The notes under the pieces are model-generated. The model was not told the origin of the DNA. It made no database searches and worked only from the letters and a program-made list of their open reading frames with translations. Source: Paenibacillus taichungensis (GTDB taxonomy: Bacteria; Bacillota; Bacilli; Paenibacillales; Paenibacillaceae). From it: a DNA stretch of 64,000 nt. Numbering within the stretch: position 1 is the stretch's first letter; every line of letters begins with the position of its first letter. The stretch covers positions 496,001 to 560,000 of the forward strand of contig NZ_QEVW01000005.1 in assembly GCF_003287275.1 (NCBI RefSeq), written 5' to 3'. The translations under genes were made by a program, and so were the position numbers. Shown one piece after another: positions 34,671 to 43,797 of this stretch.

Positions 34671-35927
34671 CTAGTCCATCTCCACAAGCTTGCGCCACAA
34701 ACGATAAAGAATCGCCTTCGCGGAACGGATCCGAACCGTCTCCCGATTGCCATTAATGCGCAGTTCATGAATTTCTGTCTCTTTGCCACGCTCTGCCAAA
34801 GCGATGAAAACAAGTCCTGGGGGTTTGCGTTCAGAATAACCAGGCCCCGCTACACCTGTAACCGACAGACCGAAGTCGGCATCCCCAATCATGCGAATCT
34901 GTTCTGCCAGCACTTTGGCGACTTCCGGACTCACTGCGCCCGGTGCATCTTCACCTTCCAGGTAGGCATGTGGCACATGGAGCAGCTTCTCCTTAATTTC
35001 ATTGGAGTAACATACTATTCCGCCCTTAAGCATCGAAGCACTGCCAGGGACTGACGTCAGACTTTGCATGACGAGCCCTCCTGTGCAGCTCTCAGCCGCG
35101 CTAAGGGTCAGACCCATATCAGACATCATTGTTACGATTGTATACTCTATAGGCACATCCTCGTTCGCGTAGAGATGCTCTGGCAATCGTTCCCGGATCT
35201 GAACTTCCATTGCATCAAGCTTCAGCTTCGCCTCACTCTCACTTGGAGCCTTTGTAGATACACGTACCGTAACTTCTCCCTCACTGGCATAAGGAGCAAT
35301 CGTTGGATCTGTCTGCGTATCAATCAAATCCAGGAGTCGGTCTTCCAATGCCGATTCTCCAATTCCTGCAAACTTCAGCATTTTCGAGTAGATCGGCATT
35401 TCTTCTGTCAGTACATGCTGGAATAACCAAGGCTTAACTTCCTGTTCAAACATAGGAATCAGCTCTTTCGGTGGTCCAGGCATCACTACATAATGCTTGC
35501 CATTGTCGGAAATCGCATTTCCTGCGGCAAGGCCTGTTTCGTTCGCCAGCGGTGTCCCGCCTTCTATAACGATCGCCTGACGGCGATTATTTTCAGTCAT
35601 GTCCACATTACGATCTCGGAAGAAGCTCTCGATTTTGTCCATAGCCATTCGATCTATATGCAGCTTGCGGTTCAAGACCGCCGCGATCGCATCCTTGGTG
35701 AGATCATCCTGTGTAGGACCGATGCCCCCGGAAAATAAAATGACGTCTGCACGACCCTGAGCGATGCGAATAGCGTCACTAAGTCGATTAAGATTATCAC
35801 CAACCACCGTTTGGAAATATACATCAATCCCGATCGCAGCCAATTCACGGGATAGATATCGGGCATTGGTATTCACAATTTGTCCAAGCAACAATTCTGT
35901 GCCAACTGCAATGATTTCTGCCTTCAT
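34671..35927 (-). CDS. cinA: Competence/damage-inducible protein CinA
   Basis: A 418-aa two-domain protein: an N-terminal MoCF-binding fold (GTELLLGQIVNTNARYLS, then FSGGIGPTQDDLTKDA near residue 65) and a C-terminal CinA/PncC domain (LSAAESCTGGLV near 277, GVAGPG near 378), which in related proteins deamidates NMN. It lies between pgsA and recA as in B. subtilis, where it is part of the late competence region. SD AGGAGG precedes the ATG. Confidence 0.95.
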   Translation of the reverse strand: MKAEIIAVGTELLLGQIVNTNARYLSRELAAIGIDVYFQTVVGDNLNRLSDAIRIAQGRADVILFSGGIGPTQDDLTKDAIAAVLNRKLHIDRMAMDKIESFFRDRNVDMTENNRRQAIVIEGGTPLANETGLAAGNAISDNGKHYVVMPGPPKELIPMFEQEVKPWLFQHVLTEEMPIYSKMLKFAGIGESALEDRLLDLIDTQTDPTIAPYASEGEVTVRVSTKAPSESEAKLKLDAMEVQIRERLPEHLYANEDVPIEYTIVTMMSDMGLTLSAAESCTGGLVMQSLTSVPGSASMLKGGIVCYSNEIKEKLLHVPHAYLEGEDAPGAVSPEVAKVLAEQIRMIGDADFGLSVTGVAGPGYSERKPPGLVFIALAERGKETEIHELRINGNRETVRIRSAKAILYRLWRKLVEMD

Positions 35928-35959
35928 TCAGCATCCTCCTGTACATGTGGTGAGTGATC

Positions 35960-35991
35960 AAAGGGCAATAGGATAATTTCCTATTGCCCTT
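35960..35991 (-). terminator. Hairpin between pgsA and cinA
   Basis: Perfect 12-bp stem AGGGCAATAGGA / TCCTATTGCCCT with a short loop. Only three T follow on the minus strand, so it may be a weak or leaky terminator within the pgsA-cinA unit. Confidence 0.55.
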
Positions 35992-36033
35992 CGTACAAAT
36001 GATTTCTTCATGCTTACCCATTTAACCTAAACG

Positions 36034-36621
36034 TTACGCTTTCGATAAATGAAGCAAATTTTTGTTTTTGATAAAGTAATCAATACCTGACCAAATCGTA
36101 ATGATCGCTGCAGCCCAAACGGCAATAACGTCCATGTGAATACCCGTAAATGAGAACGGGAAATTATTCAACAACAGCAGCACAATCGCCACAATTTGCA
36201 CGACGGTTTTCAGTTTGCCCCAGGCACTTGCCGCAACAACCGAACCATCCAATAATGCAATCTGACGCAAGCCGGTAACCGCAAACTCACGACTAATAAT
36301 GACCACAGCAATCCAGGAATCCAACTTACCCATTTCCACAAGTGAAATCAGCACCGCAGTAACCAACAACTTGTCAGCCAGCGGATCAAGCAATTTCCCT
36401 AGGTTGGTGACCATATTATTTTTCCGCGCCAGATAGCCATCAATTCCATCCGTGCTTGCTGCAATGATAAAAATGACAGCAGCAATCAACTGATTATACG
36501 GAAGTGATAAGCTTCCCAATTGCAACGGCTCTGGATAAAACGGAAAATCTACGAGCAGGAACACCATTAAAAAAGGGATTAAGCAAATTCGTGCAAGCGT
36601 AATCCGGTTGGGTAAATTCAC
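36034..36621 (-). CDS. pgsA: CDP-diacylglycerol-glycerol-3-phosphate 3-phosphatidyltransferase
   Basis: A 195-aa membrane enzyme making phosphatidylglycerol phosphate. The CDP-alcohol phosphotransferase signature DG-x2-AR-x8-G-x3-D-x3-D is intact (DGIDGYLARKN ... GKLLDPLADK, about residues 58-83) and at least four hydrophobic helices follow. The GTG start at 36621 has GGGAGG upstream. A strong promoter lies about 265 nt upstream. Confidence 0.95.
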   Translation of the reverse strand: MNLPNRITLARICLIPFLMVFLLVDFPFYPEPLQLGSLSLPYNQLIAAVIFIIAASTDGIDGYLARKNNMVTNLGKLLDPLADKLLVTAVLISLVEMGKLDSWIAVVIISREFAVTGLRQIALLDGSVVAASAWGKLKTVVQIVAIVLLLLNNFPFSFTGIHMDVIAVWAAAIITIWSGIDYFIKNKNLLHLSKA

Positions 36622-36943
36622 AAGACGCCCTCCCTCTTATCCTCCATTACTCCAAACATTCATCTTAATCCCGTATTCATCATCCGGAACATGAAATGTA
36701 CAGTTTCACTGTCAATCAGCACTAAAGTGCTCTCACTATGTAAAAACGCAAAAAATAAAGTCAACCGTTCAAACGCAAAACCGTTTTAAACGTTCCGGTG
36801 ACTTTCAGAAGATGTACTGCTTTTCACAAAGTCAGCAAACGATGATGACCGGGCTTTGATGCTTATCTGCCAGCAATGCACACTTAGTATAATATACGCC
36901 AATTGCAGTGTCAAAAAACATACCTAGCTGCAATGAGGAGATA
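36622..36943. other. pgsA leader region
   Basis: From the promoter at 36886-36914 a leader of about 255 nt precedes pgsA. It contains GACTTTC ... AAAGTC and other short inverted repeats, and a second TTGACT-type element near 36755. No ORF longer than about 10 codons with an RBS was seen. Confidence 0.45.
36886..36914 (-). promoter_or_regulatory. Promoter of pgsA
   Basis: Minus-strand TTGACA (36909-36914), 17-nt spacer, TATACT (36886-36891), directly after the yajQ stop. Confidence 0.75.
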
Positions 36944-37435
36944 TTACTTAAAGTTTGTATATTGCAGATCCAAAGGTAGATTGGCACCGTTCAACAACTG
37001 CATAACTGCCTGCAAATCATTCTTACTTTTACCTGTTACCCGGAGCTGATCTCCCTGAATCTGACTCTTCACCTTCATCTTGGAGTCACGAATCAGAATA
37101 TTAATTTTTTTAGCGATATCCTGATCAATCCCCTGTTTGAAATTCAAACGCTGGCGGACTGTACCTGAAGAAGCTGGTTCTACTTTTGCATAATCAATGT
37201 TTTTTAAAGGTAAACCCCGCTTAGCCATCTTGGATTGCAGTACATCGATAACAGCCTTGAGTTTGGTCTCATCATCAGATACGATCGTTAACGAATCCTT
37301 ATCCAGTTTCAGACTGCTCTTGCTGCCCTTGAAGTCATAACGCGTGCCAATTTCCTTTTCCGTTTGTGTAACGGCATTTGTCAATTCCTGCAAGTCCATT
37401 TTGGACACGATATCAAATGAATTTTCTGAACTCAA
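36944..37435 (-). CDS. YajQ-family nucleotide-binding protein
   Basis: A 163-aa protein of the YajQ family (N-terminal SSENSFDIVSKMDLQEL; RYDFKGSKSSLKLD; KKINILIRDSKMKVKSQIQG; RVTGKSKNDLQ). Members bind RNA or nucleotides, and some bind cyclic di-GMP; the role here is unknown. TTG at 37435 gives the standard family length, with AAAGGGTG upstream; the GTG nine nt earlier is the alternative. It is not part of this region in B. subtilis. Confidence 0.9.
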   Translation of the reverse strand: MSSENSFDIVSKMDLQELTNAVTQTEKEIGTRYDFKGSKSSLKLDKDSLTIVSDDETKLKAVIDVLQSKMAKRGLPLKNIDYAKVEPASSGTVRQRLNFKQGIDQDIAKKINILIRDSKMKVKSQIQGDQLRVTGKSKNDLQAVMQLLNGANLPLDLQYTNFK

Positions 37436-37522
37436 ACCAGTCACCCTTTCAGTTAATCATATGTTCTGTAACATTATAGAGGATACGCCAAGCAAAAGTC
37501 TAATTTTATGAGGTTTTTCAAA

Positions 37523-37574
37523 ATAAAAAAGCATCTTTGGCTACCACTTAAGATGGTTGCCAAAAATGCTTTTC
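37523..37574 (-). terminator. Terminator after the 56-aa membrane gene
   Basis: Minus strand AAAAGCATTTTTGGCAACCA ... TGGTAGCCAAAGATGCTTTTTT, long stem with mismatches followed by a T-run. Confidence 0.75.
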
Positions 37575-37588
37575 GTGCGGTTGTCCTT

Positions 37589-37759
37589 CTAATAACGGCT
37601 GCGATTAGGCTGTCTGAACATGTCAAGCACACCCAGAAGCACATGTGCAAGTCCAAAACCCAAAATTCCGTAACCCCAGGCAGTTGGGGTCAAGTAATAA
37701 CCCAGGAGGCTGACAATGATCCCCAAACCTGTTACGATCCAGCTGACTGTCACAGCCAT
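37589..37759 (-). CDS. Small membrane protein (56 aa)
   Basis: A two-helix membrane protein (residues about 5-25 and 30-48) with a short basic C-terminus (RQPNRSRY). The start is uncertain: ATG 37759 directly abuts GAGGTGG, and a GTG two codons later has normal spacing. It lies about 70 nt after rodZ on the same strand. No family recognised. Confidence 0.65.
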   Translation of the reverse strand: MAVTVSWIVTGLGIIVSLLGYYLTPTAWGYGILGFGLAHVLLGVLDMFRQPNRSRY

Positions 37760-37827
37760 CCACCTCACTTCACCAAAAGTTGACTGCAAGTTAAAGACAA
37801 GGTTAGTCTCTCCCGCAGAAACTTTGG

Positions 37828-38865
37828 TTATTCGCCGCTAGTGCCGGTGCTTCCTGTTTCATTTGTCGTCGTGCCTTCAGTACCAGTGGAGGACGTATCC
37901 TCACCAAGTCTTAACCGAATGCGGTTTGTCGCTTTCCCGTCTGTCACAACCTGCCCTGCAACTTCAATTGTGGTCGCTGCAGCGTAACCCGACTTAATGT
38001 ACATTCCTGCACTGTCCAATTCAAAAGTATAACTGTCTCCCTCAGCGGTGTTACCGTATTCCAACTTCTCGCCACTGGAGTTCTCGCCCTTGTATACTTC
38101 CAGCCAACTATGCCCCGTTGCTTTAATTGTAACCGTCACAGGCTGCCCTGCACTGCCGTTCACTTTGAAGTTCGTAATATTGCCTGATTTTCCGTCTTCA
38201 GCAACAGTTACAGAAGCTGGCGGATTATCCGTTGGGTTCTCTTCATTTTCACCCGTCGTTTGCCCATCCGTCTGTCCGTCAGTTTGTCCGTCAATCTGCC
38301 CTTCTGCTGTTCCGCCACCGTTACCGCCTGCTTCGCCTTCATTCGTTTCTCCGCTACCTGATTCATTAGCTGGAGGATTAGAAGCTTGGCCATTATCTGT
38401 AGGCTCATCCGGTTTATCTTGAGGTTGCTGCTGGCTATCTGTGATCTTCGTTTGATCCAGCCCTTGTGTATCCGAATCATCCTTGTTCATCACTACATAC
38501 ACATACAACAGCACAAGAATTAATACCGGAAAAGTCCACATCAGCGCAACAGACATCCAGCGGTTACTGCGCTCAACCGGGCGGCTTGAACGTTTTTGAA
38601 TCACTGGCTCCATTGTTGCTTCCGTTTCTTCTGCAGGTACATCTTTCTTATGTCCCTCCAGCAGCTCATCAGGATTTAGTCCCACCGTTTCCGCATAGGT
38701 TTTGATAAATGCACGCACATAGAAGCTACCAGGCAGCACTTTGTAGTCTCCTGCCTCTATCGCCTCCAAATACCTCTTGCGAATTTTAGTCATTTCCTGT
38801 ACATCGTCGAGACTCATCCCTTTTTGCAGCCGGGCCTCTCTTAACTGCTGACCCAGTTCAGACAT
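37828..38865 (-). CDS. rodZ: RodZ-like cell-shape protein
   Basis: A 345-aa protein with an N-terminal helix-turn-helix of the RodZ type (LGQQLREARLQKGMSLDDVQ ... KRYLEAIEAGDY), one membrane helix (about residues 105-125), a low-complexity linker with repeated GQTD units (about 195-212), and a C-terminal DUF4115 domain (about 235-310). RodZ links MreB filaments to the membrane. It corresponds to B. subtilis ymfM and keeps that position before pgsA. A Thr/Ser/Glu-rich tail ends the protein. SD AAGGAGGAG precedes the ATG. Confidence 0.9.
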   Translation of the reverse strand: MSELGQQLREARLQKGMSLDDVQEMTKIRKRYLEAIEAGDYKVLPGSFYVRAFIKTYAETVGLNPDELLEGHKKDVPAEETEATMEPVIQKRSSRPVERSNRWMSVALMWTFPVLILVLLYVYVVMNKDDSDTQGLDQTKITDSQQQPQDKPDEPTDNGQASNPPANESGSGETNEGEAGGNGGGTAEGQIDGQTDGQTDGQTTGENEENPTDNPPASVTVAEDGKSGNITNFKVNGSAGQPVTVTIKATGHSWLEVYKGENSSGEKLEYGNTAEGDSYTFELDSAGMYIKSGYAAATTIEVAGQVVTDGKATNRIRLRLGEDTSSTGTEGTTTNETGSTGTSGE

Positions 38866-38931
38866 GCCATCTCCTCCTTATGTTTATCTCTATGGTTGTT
38901 GCTTATCTATTTCATGATCCCGTACGGAGCG

Positions 38932-39699
38932 TTACAGTTCGTCGGTGTAGCTGGCCGTAAACGTATCATAAATAATTTCTTCATTCGGATTGTTGCGCAG
39001 TTCAATAATAATGTCAAAATCATTAAAATCATATTCAGACTCCTGCACAAAAATATCCGGATGTTCAATAACCTTGGTGCTTGGCATCGTCATGATGTCC
39101 TGTAACAAATTATAATGCCGTTCGCTTGAACGAATCGTACTGACAATTCCGTCAATGATAAACACATTGTTTGGATTCAATTCGTCCTCGGACATCTGGC
39201 TTCTTATGGTCTGACGAAGAAGTGTGGAGGAAACAAACGTCCAGCGCTTCATCGCACATACGCTACCTGCAATAATGGATTCCGTTTTACCTACACGCGG
39301 CATTCCACGCAAACCAATGACTTGATTGCCTTCCCTCTTAAATACTTCACCCAAAAAGTCCACAAGTAACCCAAGTTCGTCCCGCGTAAAACGAAATGTT
39401 TTGCGATCGTCCGAATCACGATCAATATAACGACCATGACGCACAGCCAGAATATCGACCAGTTTCGGTTGACGCAAAGCAGACACCGTTATGCTGTTTA
39501 CTTTGCCAAGCATTTCACCCAGCAGACGAATCTTCTCATCATCGTCCGATTCCAGCAGCATCCCCCGGGTTTTGCCTTCAACACCGTTGATGGTCAATAT
39601 ATTTACTTCAAGCATCCCCAGCATAGAGGCAATATCCCCTAACAGACCGGGTCTGTTCTTATGTATTTTATACTCCATATACCATTGTTTAGATTCCAT
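38932..39699 (-). CDS. ymfK: YmfK-like protein (DUF3388)
   Basis: A 255-aa protein with an N-terminal ACT-like segment (KIHKNRPGLLGDIASMLGMLEVNIL) and a following domain with GLRGMPRVGKTES, which resembles a P-loop. This layout and the position between ymfJ and rodZ identify the YmfK/DUF3388 family, of unknown function. SD GGGGTG lies upstream of the ATG. Confidence 0.85.
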   Translation of the reverse strand: MESKQWYMEYKIHKNRPGLLGDIASMLGMLEVNILTINGVEGKTRGMLLESDDDEKIRLLGEMLGKVNSITVSALRQPKLVDILAVRHGRYIDRDSDDRKTFRFTRDELGLLVDFLGEVFKREGNQVIGLRGMPRVGKTESIIAGSVCAMKRWTFVSSTLLRQTIRSQMSEDELNPNNVFIIDGIVSTIRSSERHYNLLQDIMTMPSTKVIEHPDIFVQESEYDFNDFDIIIELRNNPNEEIIYDTFTASYTDEL

Positions 39700-39860
39700 T
39701 TAAACACCCCGTAAAGCATTATTCCACATTATTCGACAGTAACAGAACGCGTCCATTGGACGACAATCTGAGATATCTTCTAAAAATGGGTCACGTTAAT
39801 GATATATAAAATGAAAATGAATTACAAGAACAGGTCTGTAATCAATGTGTAATCATTAGA

Positions 39861-39886
39861 GAAAAGCCCCCTTGCGGGAGCTTTCC
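39861..39886 (-). terminator. Terminator of ymfJ
   Basis: Minus strand GAAAGCTCCC-GCAA-GGGGGCTTTTC, short stem with TTTTC, 10 nt after the ymfJ stop. Confidence 0.65.
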
Positions 39887-39896
39887 ATCTGTAATC

Positions 39897-40160
39897 TTAT
39901 GCGTTTTGTTTGGCCAATTTGACCATCAGGCACGCGATCGTACGACGCTCATCTGCATCGCCGACATCCCATAATTCTTTCAATGCCCGGTTGGAATGGT
40001 TCGCCGGATCGACTTTCTCATCCAGGAAGTCACCGATTTCGTATGCAAGTTTGTTGATGGTATCTTCACTCATCCCCATCTTCTCTGCTTGCAGCACGCG
40101 GTCACCCAAAAACTTCTTCCATGTGTCAAAACTTGAGAGCACTGTTTTTTCTGTTGACAT
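39897..40160 (-). CDS. ymfJ: YmfJ-like protein (DUF3243)
   Basis: An 87-aa soluble protein with the DUF3243 features: SFDTWKKFLGDRVLQAEKMG, then LAYEIGDFLDEKVDP and ERRTIACLMVKLA. Function unknown; conserved at this place in Bacillales. SD AAGGAGG precedes the ATG by 7 nt. Confidence 0.9.
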   Translation of the reverse strand: MSTEKTVLSSFDTWKKFLGDRVLQAEKMGMSEDTINKLAYEIGDFLDEKVDPANHSNRALKELWDVGDADERRTIACLMVKLAKQNA

Positions 40161-40334
40161 GATAAATCCTCCTTAGCTGACGCATGAGATTTAAAATCAA
40201 CAGTTGTAATATGTGCTTCCCGGACATTTTATATACGAGCATTTTTGAATTAATCGAAGATCATCAATGAACCATTAATTCCCATCAAGAAACTACCCCG
40301 AATTTAAAACAAAATTGAATGCACGCCCTATATA

Positions 40335-41084
40335 TTACGTGAGCCAGCCACCATTTGGACTTATAATCTGCCCATTAATGTATCCAGACTCGGGAAGTGC
40401 AAGGAAGTAGACCAGCGATGAGATTTCATCTGGCTGGGCAAGTCTTCCTGCCGGAATTTCCTCTTCCAGCATTTTTAGTTCATCCTGGTCCAGATGGTTC
40501 AACATGGATGTTTGAACTGCACCAGGCGCTACAGCATTCACCGTTACGCCGGATGGAGCCAACTCTTTGGCAAGAGCTTTGGTGAATGCATTTACACCGC
40601 CTTTGGTTGTAGAATACAACACCTCACAAGAGGCACCCGACAGTCCCCAAATAGACGACACGTTAATAATTCGACCATATCTTTGGGAGATCATGTGAGG
40701 CATCATTTCCTGTGTACACAAGAACGTACCTTTCAGATTGATCGCCATCACTTCATCCCAGATTTCTTCCGTAACATCGGACAGCATTCCATAATGAGAT
40801 ATCCCTGCATTATTCACCAGAATATCCGGCATCAGCCAATGGGATTCCAGCTTCTCACGCATACGTTCAATTTGCTCCCGACTGCGTAGATCAGCAGACA
40901 CCGTCATGACTTTACCACTGCCTTGTTCCATGCATCTTCTCGCCGCTTCATTAGCTGCTTCATGCGATTTCATATAGTGAATCACTACATTCATGCCCAC
41001 CTTGGCAAAACGCTCTGCGATAGCTGCTCCAATGCCTCCGCTCGCGCCTGTTACAAGTACCGTCATTTCTCCAATTGGCTTCAA
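40335..41084 (-). CDS. ymfI: YmfI, SDR reductase of EF-P 5-aminopentanone modification
   Basis: A 249-aa short-chain dehydrogenase: cofactor motif TGASGGIG near residue 12, NNAGISHYG, and the active site Ser-Tyr-Lys (SSIWGLSGASCEVLYSTTKGG). In B. subtilis YmfI reduces 5-aminopentanone on elongation factor P to the mature 5-aminopentanol. It directly follows two M16-type genes also linked to that modification. Start uncertain: TTG 41084 chosen; ATG 41105 and ATG 41066 are alternatives. Confidence 0.85.
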   Translation of the reverse strand: MKPIGEMTVLVTGASGGIGAAIAERFAKVGMNVVIHYMKSHEAANEAARRCMEQGSGKVMTVSADLRSREQIERMREKLESHWLMPDILVNNAGISHYGMLSDVTEEIWDEVMAINLKGTFLCTQEMMPHMISQRYGRIINVSSIWGLSGASCEVLYSTTKGGVNAFTKALAKELAPSGVTVNAVAPGAVQTSMLNHLDQDELKMLEEEIPAGRLAQPDEISSLVYFLALPESGYINGQIISPNGGWLT

Positions 41085-41106
41085 TTGTCCTGTTCCCCTC
41101 TCCATA

Positions 41107-42387
41107 TTAAGGACTCACGACAAGCGATATCGCCAGTTGATCCCAACGAATATGCTCTTTCAATCTGCGGTTTACCTCTTCCAGTGTAAGCGATTCATAC
41201 AACGGGAGCATGTTGAAAAAATCACCACCACGGAATTGCTGACGCGTGAATTCATTTGCAATGTTTTCTGGTGAATTGAGCATACGCAAATATCCACCTA
41301 TTTTCTTTTTGCGTGCGCGCTCAAAGTCGGTTGCATCAAATCCCTTTTCCACTATAGCATCCACTTCTTCACGGATACGCGCAAGCAGTTGATCCGGGTC
41401 TTTGGTATCCCCGCCAATAGCAGAAAAAGCATATTGCGGCGAACTGTTATATTCATGCCCAAAGCTGTCCGAAATCAGGTCTTCATCATATAATTTTTGA
41501 AATAGCGGGGTACTGGAACCAAATAACAGATCCATCATTAGTTTTGTTGTCATATCCCGGCGGAGCAGCTCTTCTCCAGTAAGTCCCACTTCGGTTTCCT
41601 TAAAACCAAACAAACATTTAGGCAGGGAAACGGCCAATTTGGATTCACGTCTGGCTTCACCCACTTGCTTAGGTTCCGGTTCAAAAATCCGCTCGATTTT
41701 ACCTTGAGGTTTGTAATTTTTCTTCGCCTGGTTCGAACGAACCATATCGATCACTTCCTGCGGGTCTACTCCACCCACGACAAACAGAAGCATATTGCTT
41801 GGATGATAAAAAGAGTTGTAACATGTGTACAACGTTTCTTTGGTTATGGTACCAATGGATTCAACGGTTCCGGCGATATCAATATGCACAGGATGTTTCT
41901 GATACATTGCCTCGATCAGGCCAAAATAAACGCGCCAATCCGGATTATCGGCATACATATTAATTTCCTGTGCGATGATCCCTTTTTCCTTTTCCACATT
42001 CTGATCGGTGAAGTAAGGATTTTGCACAAAATCAACTAATGTTTGTATATTTTCATTGACATATTCCGTTGCCGAAAACAAATAAACCGTCTGATCGAAA
42101 CTGGTAAAAGCATTGGCAGAAGCTCCATGAGAAGCAAATGTAGCAAAAATATCCCCTGTTGGTTCTTCAAACATTTTGTGTTCCAGAAAGTGAGCAATTC
42201 CGTCCGGGACCTTCACTTCCTCTTGTCCTTCGACCTTAAAATGATTGTCCACCGAACCGTATTTGGTTGCAAATGTGGCATATGTTTTCTGGAAACCCGG
42301 TTTAGGCAAAATATAAACATGCAGCCCGTTATCCATCACTTCGTAATACAGCGTTTCCTGCAAACGATCGTATGTTATGCTTTCCAC
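41107..42387 (-). CDS. ymfH: YmfH-like M16 family peptidase
   Basis: A 426-aa M16 peptidase-like protein with the inverted zinc motif HFLEH (about residue 66) and the downstream Glu expected in the family, so it is potentially active. In Bacillus it is grouped with ymfF and ymfI as EF-P modification-associated. It starts at GTG 42387, 3 nt after the ymfF stop, with GGGGGAATAG upstream. Confidence 0.88.
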   Translation of the reverse strand: MESITYDRLQETLYYEVMDNGLHVYILPKPGFQKTYATFATKYGSVDNHFKVEGQEEVKVPDGIAHFLEHKMFEEPTGDIFATFASHGASANAFTSFDQTVYLFSATEYVNENIQTLVDFVQNPYFTDQNVEKEKGIIAQEINMYADNPDWRVYFGLIEAMYQKHPVHIDIAGTVESIGTITKETLYTCYNSFYHPSNMLLFVVGGVDPQEVIDMVRSNQAKKNYKPQGKIERIFEPEPKQVGEARRESKLAVSLPKCLFGFKETEVGLTGEELLRRDMTTKLMMDLLFGSSTPLFQKLYDEDLISDSFGHEYNSSPQYAFSAIGGDTKDPDQLLARIREEVDAIVEKGFDATDFERARKKKIGGYLRMLNSPENIANEFTRQQFRGGDFFNMLPLYESLTLEEVNRRLKEHIRWDQLAISLVVSP

Positions 42388-42390
42388 CGA

Positions 42391-43671
42391 CTATTCCCCC
42401 TTCTCATCACGCAAGAAATAAATCGTATCCAGACGGAATTTCTCTGCCGCCTCACGAACATTTTCTTTGCTGATTTGTTCTACCTGGGCCAGCAGTTCCT
42501 CGGCGGTCCGCTCTTTGCCGGATAACTGTCGATTGAAATCATAAGCAATCAGCTCAAATGCAGAATCCTGCATTTCCTTGAGCAAATTACGGATCATCGC
42601 CTTGGTCTGAGACATCTCCAGGTCAGTGATATTCCCGTTCTTCATTTCATCCAGCTGCTGCTTGATAATCATGACGGCTTTTTCGTAATTAGGGATTTCA
42701 ATCCCGGATTGAATCGTTGCAATCCCTTTATGTCCGTCATAACGCGAAGAGGCATAGTACGCCAGACTTTCTTTTTCGCGAACATTAACAAACAGCTTGG
42801 AATGAGGATATCCTCCGAGAATGCCGTTATACATCAAAGCAGCTGCATACTGAGGGTCACCATAAGTGATAGACGTGCGAAGCCCCATATTGAGCTTACC
42901 CTGATTAACATTAAGCCGTTCTACAACGGTTTCCACTTCTTTATCTCCACGAATAGCTTCCTGTGTATGATAGTCGGAAGAAGTCGCTCGTTCTACATTG
43001 AAATAACGCTGAACCAGATTCTCTACCTCTTCCAGCGTGGTGTCGCCCACCACATACAAGTCCATGCTTGCCTGCTGTAACCATTCCTGATACGAAGCTG
43101 TCAATGTATCTGGATCAATGCCTGGCAAATCCTTGCGCTCACCAAGCGGGTGCAGACGATAAGGTTCATTTTTACACATTTCCTCAATACTACGTTCCGC
43201 AGCATAACGCATTTTGTCATTCACGATGGACTCCAGCATTTTGCGAACAGTCTCCCGCTCAGCTTGTACATAAGAAGTTCGGAAATGTCCATCCTCCTGT
43301 GCAGGGCGTGTGAGCACTTCACCCAGAAAAGCAAATGAACGATCCAACAGCTGCTCGTCTCCGCCAACAAAAGAATCATTAATAGTGTCCATACGGAACT
43401 GTACGATCTGGTAATCGCCACGTTTATAGACATCAAAGCCAAAACCCGCTCCATACAAATGTTCCAATTGTTCACGAAATTGCGTTGTTTCCGGATAGGA
43501 TTCGGTGCCGCGCCGAAGTACGAAAGGTGTTAAGGCTACTTTGGTAACCGTATCTTCCTGCAAGGGAACCCCTGCGTATAGCGAGATCGCAAATGTCTTA
43601 AAACGTTTCGTAGGAAGAACATGTATACGGAATTCTTTCCGGTTTCCTCGTTCAAATCCTGATGTATTCAA
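42391..43671 (-). CDS. ymfF: YmfF-like M16 family protein, inactive homologue
   Basis: A 426-aa M16 fold protein that lacks an HxxEH zinc motif (the region reads LTPFVLRRGTESYPE), as is usual for the non-catalytic partner in M16 pairs. It is expected to dimerise with the YmfH-like protein encoded next. TTG start at 43671. Confidence 0.85.
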   Translation of the reverse strand: MNTSGFERGNRKEFRIHVLPTKRFKTFAISLYAGVPLQEDTVTKVALTPFVLRRGTESYPETTQFREQLEHLYGAGFGFDVYKRGDYQIVQFRMDTINDSFVGGDEQLLDRSFAFLGEVLTRPAQEDGHFRTSYVQAERETVRKMLESIVNDKMRYAAERSIEEMCKNEPYRLHPLGERKDLPGIDPDTLTASYQEWLQQASMDLYVVGDTTLEEVENLVQRYFNVERATSSDYHTQEAIRGDKEVETVVERLNVNQGKLNMGLRTSITYGDPQYAAALMYNGILGGYPHSKLFVNVREKESLAYYASSRYDGHKGIATIQSGIEIPNYEKAVMIIKQQLDEMKNGNITDLEMSQTKAMIRNLLKEMQDSAFELIAYDFNRQLSGKERTAEELLAQVEQISKENVREAAEKFRLDTIYFLRDEKGE

Positions 43672-43746
43672 ATGTCAAAACCCCTTTACGGCGTCATTTA
43701 TCGTGCAATAAGTGAAGCTTAAACGTAACAACCATTTTAACCCATT

Positions 43747-43790
43747 CAAAAGGCAAGAAGCAACCGAAGTCACGCCTTCTGGTTGCTTCC
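43747..43790 (-). terminator. Terminator of the SleB-like gene
   Basis: Minus strand AAGCAACC ... GGTTGCTT followed by CTTGCCTTTTG; a moderate T-tract. Confidence 0.65.
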
Positions 43791-43797
43791 AAAATCC

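Noticed and set aside
38240..38300. GQTD repeats in rodZ as a CRISPR-like or tandem DNA repeat array
   Set aside because: Only three or four 12-nt units inside a coding linker; no spacers.
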